Positions 1 through 11,800 of a stretch of 64,000 nt of DNA are shown in pieces. Positions within the stretch are counted from its first letter, which is position 1; the number at the start of each line of letters is the position of its first letter. Made by a program: the position numbers and the translations under genes. Under the pieces are notes generated by a model, which saw only the letters and a list, made by a program, of their open reading frames with translations, searched no databases and had not been told where the DNA came from. The stretch comes from Opisthorchis felineus (taxonomy: Eukaryota; Platyhelminthes; Trematoda; Opisthorchiida; Opisthorchiidae), in contig SJOL01007187.1 of the NCBI GenBank assembly GCA_004794785.1, forward strand, positions 1 through 64,000, read 5' to 3'.

Positions 1-859
1 CGCTCGAAAATAGGTAGAACTGAGGCGAACTTGCAAGCAATGACGGACGGGCAACAAAGTATTGACATCAGTTACTGAAGAATAAGCAGACCTTAAGTAG
101 GAGTGAAACAGGGGGAAACGAGCAGCAAGAAAACAAAACGACCTTTAGAATAGACGGGCGTAAGTCGCGTTACTCAAGAGTAGCCACAACACAAAGGAAA
201 ATGGCCGCTGTTCACCGTTCATTCAAAGAAGGAATCAACACTATATGAAAGCCGTAGCACATGCGCAGCTGGCTGGAAGCCTCAAGAAGGAACATATTCT
301 TATGCCCAATTTTTCGCGGTTGAATTTCCGTGACGATCAGTGCCGCTGTGGAGATGTCACGAAATCTACCATAAGAAGACAATAGTGAGATGACGCAAGT
401 CACTTCTGGGCAAACTTACAAAGTTTGTGCCAAAGATCTATCCCGAAGAACTAGGCAACAGCAACTTCCGGAGGCGCGGTCGATTGGTGTGGAATATAAT
501 ATCGCTACGAACGTGGGACCCGATGTCTCTACCAGAAGGAGGGAACACAGGACAAGAGACAAGGACAAAAAAATCACGGAAAAGTAAAGTAACTAGAAAC
601 GAAACAGAAAAGGAGATCATCGTTTAAACAAAAACGTCAAAGAGCATCCTCGGGGGATACTTCCACGTCAGTGAGACTGTGGGGCGCCGAGGTATTGTCT
701 TCACTGAAGGATGAACACGTTCATATCGTTGAAGATAAAGCAAAGCAAGTATCTTTCCTTGCCTGAAAACACCACCGTATATCTGACGCTGCGCCAGCAT
801 ACTGATCTAGACGCTCTATAAGAGCCAGAGCGCATCGTATTCATTTTCAACCGATTCTC
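1..859. other. Left edge, no gene recognised
   Basis: Only short overlapping open frames (about 60 residues) occur on both strands. None shows a domain, a splice-site pair or codon patterns that I can support. The start of the decayed LINE piece at 860 may extend leftward into this stretch. Confidence 0.5.
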
Positions 860-1190
860 CTTTGCGGGCTAGCTGCGAGCGCGCGAAAGTCAAGCCAGAC
901 CAGCAGACGAACATCACAAAAGAGGGGCTTACCCAGTAAAGCATTCGACAGAGTGCACTACAGCAATCTCCTCTCCTGATCCCAGGATAAAAATTTTCTC
1001 ATCCCATATCATGAGCGGCCACCAACACAGGGTAAAAAGGCAAACTTTCTGAATTTATAACCTCTGGAAATGGTGCCCTCGAGGAAGTGACACTGAGACC
1101 AATTGTGTTCAACATTTGTGTTGTCAGCTGCCTTGACAGCTGGAGCAAAACTGCACGACGTTTGATGACGAATTGAAAATTTTGAGTTGT
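860..1190 (+). mobile_element. Decayed CR1-like LINE reverse transcriptase piece
   Basis: Pieces of a non-LTR reverse transcriptase can be followed in shifting + frames. A stretch reading KAFDRVHYSNLL near 937-975 matches the 'KAFDRV.H..LL' block. One reading ITSGNGALEEVTLRPIVFNI near 1060-1120 matches the 'SGVPQGSVLGPILFNI' block. Stops and frameshifts separate the blocks, so this is a dead copy. The family call rests on these two motifs only. Confidence 0.5.
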
Positions 1191-1769
1191 ATCATGACGG
1201 ATGAGTGTGAGTCACTTGTTCTCAACAGGCATTGGGCATAGCTGCGGATGGCGGGGGACGAAGTAAGGGCAAACTCAGGTAAATGTCAACATCCGCTAAA
1301 GGTGCGATCCCCGATCGGTCGGGACATCATTACCTTTGTACTAGGGCTATGGCTAAAGTTCAGCGATAGCTACGGGTCCCACAACGATGTGACTTACCGT
1401 GGACCAAAGAAACTGTGCTCGCAGCGGTGGCGATGTTCTTAGGTACGAAGAACCGGCGTACTTCCAGTGTGCGAAGGGCGAGGATTTACCGCGGGAATAT
1501 CTGCAAATGTGCTGGTTACAACGCCTGTCGGTCTTCTGCCATCCATTTAAAAAACCACGGAGGCAGCAGAGATAGCTTTGAAGTGCTAGTCCAAAAGCTG
1601 CCTCAGTAGTTCAACGAACTTTGAGGTATTCAACAGTCGGTTTTTAAACAAACCGTCCATAACTGCATTCCCAGAAATCTGGCTCAAACCAGCGTCCCTG
1701 ACGCGGAGATCTCGATAGACCGCTACTAGAATTTCCGAGCAAACTCCAAACGCGGCAATGCGGGCCTGG
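1191..1769. other. Intergenic stretch, nothing recognised
   Basis: Two overlapping open frames of about 64 residues lie on + and one of 69 on -. No motif is recognised. It may be further LINE debris, given LINE sequence on both sides. Confidence 0.4.
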
Positions 1770-2340
1770 GGTGATCTATCTTTACATGTGGCCATACCTA
1801 CCCAGACTGCCCCCTACGTATGTGGTCTACCGTTGCCTCTCCAGTCCACTGGAAGATTACTTGTTCCCCATACAAGCCCTTGAGCAACTATCCTCTTGCT
1901 ACCAGCTCACGCATCTTTTGCTGGTAGATGGTTTCAGTGCGACCAAGTCCTCTTATATGAAGTTCCAGCGCATGGGGTTTAGTGGAAATTTTGTTTCGTC
2001 GCTGACCACATCAGCCCAAGAGAGCGATTAGGCTCATTATATCGTCGCAACTTACCAGATACTTCACAGGTCAATCACCACCACTGCTGGGGCTGGTTAT
2101 CACCAACGACAGGCATTTCGTTGATCAAATGGTTACTAGCTCTCTACTGAGATCGAGTGACCACCGCGTGTTGACCTTTCATTACATCTGTCAATGGGCC
2201 GGGAAGTCGGAAGCTCAAAGATGGATTCGAAACTTCTGCCGAGCAACTAGAATGCGAGAGACACACGGGACCATTGTCCAGAAGACTCAGGAGGCTGACG
2301 CGGTGTTTGTCCCGAACCAAACAGCACACAGTTGAAAGGA
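1770..2340 (+). mobile_element. CR1-like LINE endonuclease domain, decayed
   Basis: The + strand reads as the C-terminal half of an AP-endonuclease-like domain of a CR1-type LINE. A block 'VYRCLSSPLEDYLF..LEQLSSCYQ.THLLLVDGFSATKSS' lies at about 1815-1955; in active relatives the last part is LLLVGDFNATK, so the G-D order of the motif is altered. After a frameshift, 'LLGLVITNDRHFVDQ' leads to 'RSSDHRVLTFHY' near 2150-2185, the SDH motif of these endonucleases. In-frame stops and at least one frameshift show that the copy is inactive. Known family facts: this domain nicks target DNA for target-primed reverse transcription. Confidence 0.75.
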
Positions 2341-2639
2341 TAAAAAGCAATCCTGAAAGGAATCGGCGTACTCTGGAACGAGGTCTCAACCATTTATCAG
2401 GAAGATAACTATAGGAGACACTCACATTTCCTTAGATGTGAATTAGGACTCCGCCAGTGGAACATGCGAAAACAGGCCAAGATACCAGACCTCGCCCGGA
2501 AAAACAAAAACGTAATATCTACGTGAGAAAAAAGACAACCGCCATCTCATTGAGGGACACGGATTCACGGATGCACGGATTGATACACAGGATCGAGGCT
2601 TTTGCCTAAGTTTCCCGGGTCGGTTGTGTTCTTGTCGTT

Positions 2640-3811
2640 CACCTGAAAGGCACAAGCGAAAAAAGGGTGTAGCACTGCTCTTTAAGTTCTCAGCGCGGGG
2701 CAGTATGTTTGCCAGCACGAGGACTCGCATAGAAAAGTGTCTAGTAGTGCTTTGAAATGGGTTCTAGAAGGAGCGTGGACAACTGATGGAGGAAGGTTAT
2801 TCCACGCAGCTACTACACGAAATGAGAAAAAATTTTGCCTAATAAAAGTGTGCGCTCTTAGCTTGAAAATCTTCTTACCATGTCCCCGCCGTGTGTTTGC
2901 TGGCTCAACGGTGAAAAACCTGTTGGCCAAACCTTGTTCAAACAGGGCATAAGTAAGAATTAGGTCCCCTCGGAGGCGGCGATACTCGAGGGGAAAGAGG
3001 TCAAGCGCCGTGAGACGCATTTCGTAGTCCAGGGATTTAAGGCCGGCAACCATTTTCGTAGCAGCTCGCTGGACACGCTCAGTGAGGGTTACGTCCTTCG
3101 TGCGCCCTGAGTAGACAACTTGGTTGGCGTATTCAAGAAGCGGTCTGACGAAGGCCCCATAGAGTATTTGGAAGTCCATGCGAGTAATACGGGGGAAGGT
3201 GCGCCTAATCATTCGTAGAACGGCGAATGCCTTTTGGGCCGATTTCTCATGGTGCAGTGAGAAGGACAAGTTTGAAAAGAACCAGATACCCAGATCCTTT
3301 TTGGCATCTATCTTCGTGATGTCTTCTGGTCCATTCTCACCATGCACGACATAGGCGTTCGCTGAGTCCCTTCCAAATGGCATATGGAAGCGCTTTTCGT
3401 CATTCAGAGGAAGGTGCCTGTCCAACGACCACTGTTTTGCAGCGTCTACGTCCATTTGAAAGGCACTGGCATTGGTGCTCCAGGATTTCAAGTAGTCCGC
3501 AAAAGTAGACACGAGATTGAAAGAGCGTCTGGAAGGTCGTTGACGTATATCAGAAACAGAAGTGGTCCCAAAACGGAGCCTAGCGGAATTCCACTGGAGA
3601 CCGGCACTGGAGAATAGTAGGTCGAGCCTACTTTCACTCGGAATGTTCTGTCTGATAGGGACGCCTGGCTCCAGAGCTTTAACCGACCTTTAACCGACTT
3701 GGCCTTCACGGAGGATGATATTCGTCGACTGTCGCACAACGCAAACTTAGTTGATCCCCGGTTGAACAATGTGTGGCCAGCAGGTATTTCGCCGTTGACC
3801 CACCAGTACAA
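2640..3811 (-). mobile_element. CR1-like LINE reverse transcriptase to C-terminus, broken
   Basis: On the - strand, 3811-3488 encodes the RT block [20 protein letters not shown]. The remainder continues in another frame from about 3512 to 2682, with 'FADYLKSW', a thumb-like region (AKKDLGIW) and the C-terminal block [20 protein letters not shown]...[18 protein letters not shown]. The frame changes around 3490-3510, exactly where the catalytic (Y/F)ADD box should be. There the box reads FADY, so the second aspartate is lost. Both defects predict a dead polymerase. Length and motif order fit the 3' half of a CR1-type ORF2. Confidence 0.88.
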
Positions 3812-5660
3812 GCCGAGGCCATGGTAAGATTTTCAACCTCAGAGCGCACATTTTTACTAGGCAGCAATTTTCCTCATATCAGGTATTTGGTGAACTGGAT
3901 AAGCCTCCAGTTTGGCTCACCTTTAGATACTCTTTTTACGTGAGTCCTCACGCTAGCAAGTTTACTACGTAAAGAGCGGTGCGAGACCCTTTTCACTTGT
4001 GCCGATGAACGACAAGAACAAACCCGACCCAGAGAGCTTGAGCGAAATCCTGATTCTGTGTATCAATCTATGAATCGGTGAATCTGAGAAAAAATCTTCG
4101 TGGTGGGGACAGAGCTGCCGAAGTAAACTGCTCGCTTCTGATTGGCCCATTATCTGACTAACCTGTCCGTGCCATTTTTGGTCCGTAGCGGTTCGCGATA
4201 CATCCGTGGCGTGTTCTACGGGGTCACATATTTGTACACAGGATTGAGGCTTTCCCCCAACCAGGTATATGGTAGACGCCGTCAGCATCCATACAAACGT
4301 TGTAATATGCAGTGCTTGGCATTTTGCTTGATTAATCTGTGAGTATTGGTGATATGCAACGTTGGTTACTGGGTTTCGGCTCATGAGCTTTCTGTTTTCC
4401 ATCCATAGAAATCGTCGTGAACCGGTACTGTCAGAGACTCACTGTCACACGGTGGTTCCATAGCGTGCAAAATACAGTAGTAAGCGCCTTCAGGCTCTAA
4501 CCACGTAAATTCTGACCTTCAGGCCGTTTTCTCCAGAAGGCTGATGGCCTTGTGAGAAGTGCGCGTCGAGGGAGACGGCGGATTGGCATTGGGACATGCA
4601 ATGTGTAAACTTGTGAGTACGAAGCTGCCAAAAAGGTTGTTGAGAGGCTCCCAGCCAAACACGTCGACTAGTGCCATCTTTTCGCGCTTGGTTCTCCCAC
4701 CAACCGTATGCGATGGTCATTTACTTGCAGAGCCCTCTTCACTCAGCTGTGCGTCGGGTGGAGGGAACCAGCAGTGGCTACTCTATGACTTGGCAACGAA
4801 GCATGCAATCCCTTACCAGTTAGTGCAGCCGCGTTGATGATTGTCTCCCCGGATGGGAACCTCGGGACAAAATAAACCAATGATTGATGGCCCTGGCAGA
4901 TGTGGCTGTCACGCAATGAATGGCGACCCTGCATCGAAGCTGTTGCCTTCACTGCGTAGCTCTCCCTAAAATGTTGGACCAACAGAAACACTTGACGTAA
5001 ATAAACTGACTGAACCGTCGCCTGCAGCATGTGACCCTGATTCCCTTGATCTTTTGTTCATAGCAGTTGCAATCCCTGTGCCTCAGAACATTGTTTGTAG
5101 CTAAATAAAAGACTGACTGAAACTCTTCGACCATTTTTAGTATGTTGCCATCATGTTTTACTTGTGGGACCGGGTCCTACCAATTAATTAATCTTAATTT
5201 GCTCTTTGGAGGTGTGACACCCCATAGTGGCGGACTGAGTTGTCAACCTGACAAGAATACTCTGTATCACTTGAGGGGTCCCGGGAGAGAGAACCTTGGA
5301 CCTTGGACCTGGCTCAACGCCCGCACAAACAGTATCTGTCAGGATCTCGTTGGCGAAATTGTACGTGCATGGTGCTATTGGCAGCACTCTACTTGCTGTA
5401 TGCAATATTTTATGGTCGTTCGTAGACTTCGGCCTCGGTTGATTTGTGCACATGCAGTCATGAAAAAAGCCATGTTCCAAAGAGCTTTTTATGTGAACCC
5501 ACAGTCAACCGCATTATACCAGCTACCATAGGTGACTTCCTTGAGCAGTACACCGTTTTCAGTCGTTGAATGACCGCCAATGTATTCTCGCCGGAAACAT
5601 GTTTCTACCCGTTTTTTACATTCCAGCTGAAATGATGACCCTGTAGCCCATACCTTTTCT
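3812..5660. other. Upstream flank of TAF8, no gene recognised
   Basis: Several open frames of 60-145 residues occur on both strands, the longest on - at 4402-3965 and on + at 5142-5531. None has a motif that I recognise. Three AATAAA hexamers at 4871, 5000 and 5104 lie within 240 bases on +, the last two each followed within a few bases by GACTGA, which looks like repeated retroelement 3' ends. No promoter motif stands out upstream of TAF8. Confidence 0.4.
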
Positions 5661-5663
5661 TAG
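5653..5663 (+). promoter_or_regulatory. Splice acceptor in TAF8 5' leader
   Basis: A pyrimidine run CCTTTTCTTAG ends 38 bases before the chosen TAF8 start codon. It reads as a good 3' splice site. It could join an upstream 5' UTR exon in cis, or it could accept a spliced leader in trans, which is known for a fraction of flatworm mRNAs. Confidence 0.55.
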
Positions 5664-5701
5664 TGGCCTTTCATATTGGCTGTGGTTTCAATACAACACA
5701 A

Positions 5702-5849
5702 ATGACCAACCGATTGTTGACGGGAGGGGAGTGTCCCCAAGGCGTACTAGATGTTATCGAAGGTGCCATTGGATATCTAGCACTATCCAACGGGTTTGCG
5801 GCCATCGAATATGCTGCTCTGCGTATCCTGTCAAACATTTTCCTCTCGT
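5702..5849 (+). CDS. TAF8: TAF8 exon 1 (start, histone fold helices)
   Basis: Residues 1-49. It begins MTNRLLTGGE and carries the first histone-fold helices (DVIEGAIGYLALSNGF, then an AALRILSNIF helix). It ends TCG T before the donor GTAAGT at 5850, phase 1. Vertebrate TAF8 has a longer, low-complexity N-terminus that is missing here. Confidence 0.88.
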
Positions 5850-8800
5850 GTAAGTTGAGAATCACGTTACGCTTTTCCGAGGTATCTTGCGCACGTATAC
5901 GTGGATGAACCAGTGTAGGGCTCACGGAATTATGACATCCTGGTTTTGAATTAAACCGTCGCTATCTAGTTGTGAATTCTTGTGTTATTTCTAAAGTTCC
6001 TTGCTCGGTGTCAACCGCTTATCGTTCCGATTTTTTCACACGTCACAATGGACATAATTTTTTGAGTGCTCGAGATAGCTCGGTGATTGAGGTGCGAAGT
6101 TACTGATCGGAAGGTCCGCGGTTTGGACCTAACCTCACCATCTCGACTGCTTCTATCTAGGCTTGGGCCGCCTGATAGTGTCTCAGCCACCGTGCTTCCT
6201 TGGGGTGGCGTGACAGCTAGGCCCGAAAGGGTGTTGAAGATGAACGTCATCGATAGCGACATCGGTGCTTTGCTTCCGCCTTTGTGTTCATTCTGCCCCC
6301 ACCTGTTTTTCGTAAGGATACTCTCGTTCTCTTTATTAATTACACTGGGAGTGAGTCACATTTTTTGCATCTTATAACCTACTGTTTCCTCGCGTGGTAG
6401 CGTCTGGATAAGCTGCGTCACAAGCCGTTCTGTTCTGGTGTACGTGCAGCGGTATGGTTTCAGCCAAGTTGTGTGGAGTGTAACCTAATAGTTTGTCTAA
6501 ATAGGTGGTGAAAAAAATCCTTTCGGTTGTGAGGTGTTCATGTTACCATGGCAGCCGATTCATTGTCATTTTGTCGTGGTGGTCGGTCTTCAGTGCTGCG
6601 ATGATTCTGGCTGGAACTCAGTTTCCTAAGGTTCAACCTTACCAGGGCGAGATGGCTCAGTGGTTAAAGCGCGAGTTTACTGACCGGAAGGTCCGTGGTT
6701 CGACCCCGACCTCTGCATCCCGACTTCCACTGTCTAGGCTTGGGCAACCTGGCAGTACCCCAGCCCTCGTGCTTCCTCCGGGTGGCATAGCACCGAAAGA
6801 ATGTTACAGCTAGACTACCGACTTTGGAGGTAAAGTCGCGCTGACCTCTGTGATAGGGGTGTGAAGGCAGTAAGGCTCTTCCTTCAGGTGACCAGCATCT
6901 TCATATTTATGTAAGCAACAATGCTGCTTTCCCCCGAGGAAGGACGGGTTAGAAAGGGTCGGCCCCAGAAACTGCATACTCCGATTGCTCAACAGTTGAT
7001 CATGACCGCCGGTGCATTTTTCAGTACGGCCGAAATACTTTTAAAACCAGAGTCTGGTGCTACCCAAAAAGTACCTGCTGTGCGCAGCTGCACTATGAGC
7101 GAGACAGTAGTGCCTTACTCCCCGCGTCCTCGGGCCATGCCGGCCTCCTGCAGTCAGGTAGGTCAGACTATTGAGTTGTTGGCTCCGGGAAGGGTCCCCC
7201 AAGAAAATCCCAACTGTTGCCTCGCGGCTCAGACTTAAGTCAGAGGCTAGGAGCAGGGTCTCTGAAGAAAACTCGACATTCTCTCACTGCCTTGTCGATC
7301 AGAATTTTGAGCAAAGGCACAAAGTGGGGTACCTCAACCAAATCCCCTTCGGCTTGGGCAACCGTCCTTGCAGCTCTTCCTTCACCGGTCATCCCCACAC
7401 CCTCTCCCACCCATTGAACGACGCAGTGCGACCAAATCGTCTGCCCACTGTTTGTGTCCAAACTATCGCCCGAGAAAATAAACCATAATAATCACTTATT
7501 GACTTCAAAGGATCTGACCCACCTTGCAACCATACTCTATGTCGAATTGGGCGACACGCATCTCTTACTGAAACCTTGCTTCCTCTCTCGGTCGATATAT
7601 GTTGTGCCTCCGAAACACGCATACAAAACCCCATCTCGGTCGTGCACCTCAATCCGCTTAGGACGAGCCCAGATGTTCCACATTTCACTCTTCTGGTATC
7701 CGGTGATCCTGCCACAATAGCTCGTTGTATCTACGGTGTGGGAGATGCACTCAGCCCCAATGCTGAAACGCCTTACTAGACTGGATCCCAGTGAACAATC
7801 GTCTGCGCTGTGCGGTTGTCTGGCTCAATTAAGATCGATGCTGTAAACGGTGTTTATTTGTTGCATCAGCACATATCTCGACAGACTACAATTCTAAGAC
7901 AGAAGGGCGGGTTTTATCGAGATCTGTCATTACTGCTTCGGTTAGCAAGATATATACAGTAATCCTGGCGAGTGATATGACGTCGTTGAACAGCACTTTT
8001 GGGGTGGAGAGTTACGTTATCTCATGATGTCTGTAGGAGGGATGAATGCGTGGAGCCGACAGTGTACTTATTTGATGGTGGTAAAACGAGTCACTGAATC
8101 ATCAGATTCAGATTTCACAAAGTGGAGGAAAATCAATTCTTATTTCGTACAAATGTGTGTACGAAAGAAAATCATTTTTTTTTACGTTCCCGAAGACTAG
8201 CCTTTATATGAGTGATGGTTACTACAACTTTTCTGGCTGTGAAACCCATGGCCTTAGTTCCCAATTTTTTCTCTAAATGTCAGAAACCGGAAGCTTATGG
8301 TTGTCAGCAGACGGATCCAGGTATGATCACAACGGCTTTCGTGAATAGACTATCTTTGTGCCTCTCCAGCTCTTTTAAGTTGTCTTGTTTTTAGTCAGAT
8401 ACGGCTAGATATTACGTTCGTTTTAAATGTGCCGAATCTACCACTCACGTTCTTGTTGGCGCCGATCGTGGTTGGTAGCTTCTAACACAATGTGGAGCAA
8501 TAATTACGCCTTTATACCTGAATGTCCCGTAATTTGTGTCTAATTTCCCTCTCCTGATTTGTTACCCCAGTTGTTGAAGACGTTGGTGCATCTGCGTTGA
8601 GCCATGCGGAGAGTACTGGACGCACGACGATTCTCCTGAGTGATGTGATTTTGGCCCTGATTGATTCTGGTTTTGATCTGAAGGGTCTTGAGGAGCTTCC
8701 TCGACGTCGACAATACAGAGGCTTCAAAGAGCGTGAGTTGCACTTCATCTCTGTAGGTCAGCCGACGGACAACTTGGGAGTGTCGCACGACGATTCGTTT

Positions 8801-11800
8801 TAGCTACGCACGCTTCAGCGCACCGCAAAGTACCCAGATGGCTGCTCGATTTTCTTGTCCATGTTCATGGATTGTTGTTTGCCACTGTCAAATACTTGTC
8901 CTAGGTGATACAAGTGTTTCAGAGTATATATGTGAAGTCGTAGTCCGTCTATTCCAAAGCTCTTCTTACAGTCGTTCCTTTCTATAAGACAGCATCCTAT
9001 TTATCCATATTGCACCTAACGTTTCCACTTTTACTACCATCACTCTGAACTTGAAGGCCATGTATACAGACAGTTGATGGAAGAGCGATTATCCCCTTTT
9101 TAGGGCAGTGGTAGAGAATCACTTTTCTGACGATATGTGAACCAATTTAAGAGAGCTTGATTGACGCAGTCCAGTTTCCTACCGCACCGTTACCAGACTA
9201 ATGGTTTAGCTGCTTGCTGATCGGGCGCCTTTCACTCTCATCCCTGGAAATTTTAATCTTTAATTCACGATTGAATCATGAGTAAATGCAAACTATTGGG
9301 TATCTTGACATACTTCACTAGTCAGAAGGTTGCTGAAAACTCCTCGACAGCCCACGACCGGTTTCGCCCTTCTTGAGGCTCATAATGAGGCGGCCTGGTG
9401 CAGCAAATTCAGTTGCTTAAAAAGATCAAAATCGAGAAACTCAGCTGGGCTCCAGGTGAGTCTCCCGTCAAAGCCAAATTTATATGCAAATGAGTGTATT
9501 TGTCGAAATTGGATGTCTTCTTTAGGTACTGTGCCCTTGTGAAATTCGTATGCCGGAAAGCTGCCTCAAACTGGATTTTAGCTACACCGTAGGCGACGGT
9601 GATAGACTGGTCACTACTCGTACAAAAATTAATAATGCATGTCATAATCAATTGATGGTCCAGACAACCATAACTGGAAAGCGACTGCCCCACTACAACC
9701 TACAAGCGTAAAGTGAGTGTTTTGACTGCAGTTCGAAAGGGATCATTTTATAACAACTACATGACACAAACTAAGAACCAGAGCGTGCTGCATGTTTCCG
9801 TCTGCCCGATTCCGATTTTTCAAAGTCCCATTGTTATTCGTTTGTTCGTCTTTAATGTTAGTCGCCAGTCCACCTTCAGCTACATTGACGAGTTCTAGTT
9901 CTATTTCGCATGCGGTTCAGGAGATTTTGTACTCAGTCGCAACGGCAAACCGTTCGTCCTAGTTTACTCTGTGCTCAAGTGCAGATAAACAAGATTTACT
10001 TGAAAAAACGTCCAAACTACTTTGTCGTGCCGAGGTAAATTGATATAGTTATTCTCTGCTCGCTGGAGCACTATTTGGTACAACCCAATTGAGGTCAGAT
10101 ATGAAATAAAGTATTGAGTTCCTCCACTGATCCCCAATGCGAATGGGTGATTAGAAAATACACTCACGAGACTACTCAACAACCAGACCCCATAGGGGCC
10201 TATCGCTCCAGTGTATGGCTTTTTATAATTTTAACATTGCTCGGCCTCCTCTCTATATCACTTTAGCTATCGCCATTGGAAGTTCCAACGGCCGTGGTGT
10301 TGCATGCTCGGCAATCATCGGCCCTAGCGGAGCCACCATCATTCCTAGACCTTTGTCACTTCGCTCTGATTGGCCACCATCCGGCCGCGGGATGGGCAGT
10401 GGGAATGTTCAACACAATACTACTTGTGCTGTTCCGGAACAAAGCCTGCCTCCTCCAGCTCCTGCCCACTTGCATCTTCCTGGACTACCCGAGCCCCACA
10501 CGTTTTTGCATACCAAGGTCAAACGACCACCGGTGACCAGTGACCCCATATCTCTCCGGCGGCGTGTTGCTGAGCAGCGCCGCAAAGTTCAGCAGTCGCT
10601 TGTGCAGTTTCTAGCCCGTATTCAACCCGTGCAATATCTGTTTCCAGGCGATGCCGAATCGTTTATGTGTAAGTGGTTGCTATAGTTGACCTGTTTAGAA
10701 TAGTTGTTTGTTAACCGGTAGTTTTCTGCCTCTGTAGTGTATGTTTACAAAGTGGGACGTTATGTGGGTGCCACCTTTGTATAGTTCATTCAAGTAAAGT
10801 GTATCCGCGATCCGGTTTGAAGAGTCCATTACGCCATTTGACACTAAGTTGGATTGGCTTAGTTTGGCTAATTTGGTAACATCAAAGCGTTATGAACAAA
10901 GTTTCATCTTATGTTTCATAAAGTACAAAATTCGTCGGTCCCAATTTTCTATTACTACATAGGTGATCTTTAACAGGGAGTCATCGACCCTCTGAGAGTC
11001 TTTTCGAAATCCAGGTGGGCGATAGCGTTCACTGGAACACTGGGAAACGTCAGACTAATATACCATGCACCTTTTTCGTTAGATAATGCGTCACTCAAGT
11101 TGAAAACGGGTCACTCGCTATCTTAATTCAAATAACTGATGCGGATGAACTTCTGGCAACTGCACAAGATCAATGAAACAACGTACACAAGAATGAGCTA
11201 TCGGTCAAACTACATGATAAGGCGCACCTATTCATCAAACAATGTACCTAAGTCACGGCTTACGTTTCCGTGGAACTTCCATGCGTAACTTTGTTTTTTT
11301 TTCCTCAGCGCTGGATTATTCCTGTACCAGCATCACAAAACCACTTAGAACCAATCAAACTTTCATGTTGGACCATATTGTAGCAAGAGGGCTATTACCA
11401 GTTGTTCACTCGTCGTTCAGAAGGAAGCACGAGGGCTGGGATACTGCCAGGTTGCCCAAGCCTAGACAGGGGAGGTCGAGTTGCAGAGGTCGGGTTTGAA
11501 CCACGGACCTTCCGATCAGTCACTTCGCGCTCTAACCACTGAGCCATCTCGTTCACTGCTGCTAACCGGATTAAATATGGGCGGAATTCCCACCCACATG
11601 GCAACTAACATTGATTTGTTTTTTGTGTACCGCTTCCGCTCGTTGGGTCCCGTATTCCGAATGTGTCCTCTTTATCTTCTTGTTCTTGTGCTCCGAGGAT
11701 CATAATTCCGTCACGATGTCCGTCGAAGGCAGGACTCCTGAATAAGTCCTTGTTCAACTCTAGTGTTTCTCACTGGATACTTTTTGCCATGCTACTTCCT

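Larger units (their letters stand above)
5850..8570 (+). other. TAF8 intron 1
   Basis: The intron runs from GTAAGT to TTACCCCAG. It holds two + strand SINE copies (6070 and 6649) and an RTE-like endonuclease fragment (about 7535-7835). Short open frames around 6900-7490 may be the 5' part of that RTE copy. Nothing is recognised in 7836-8570. Confidence 0.8.

Noticed and set aside
5142..5531. 129-residue + frame upstream of TAF8 as a gene
   Set aside because: No recognised domain, no splice partners, and an equally open - frame overlaps it.
6649..6812. tRNA genes at the SINE heads
   Set aside because: A and B boxes are present, but no acceptor stem closes, and the same body and tail recur in all copies, so these are SINEs.
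10215..10266. ATG at 10215 as a gene start
   Set aside because: It lies before the CACTTTAG acceptor; exon 3 begins at 10267 and is joined from exon 2.
10276..10536. 86-residue + frame inside TAF8 exon 3
   Set aside because: It is out of frame with the TAF8 reading, which carries the conserved PEPHTF block and joins its neighbours in phase.
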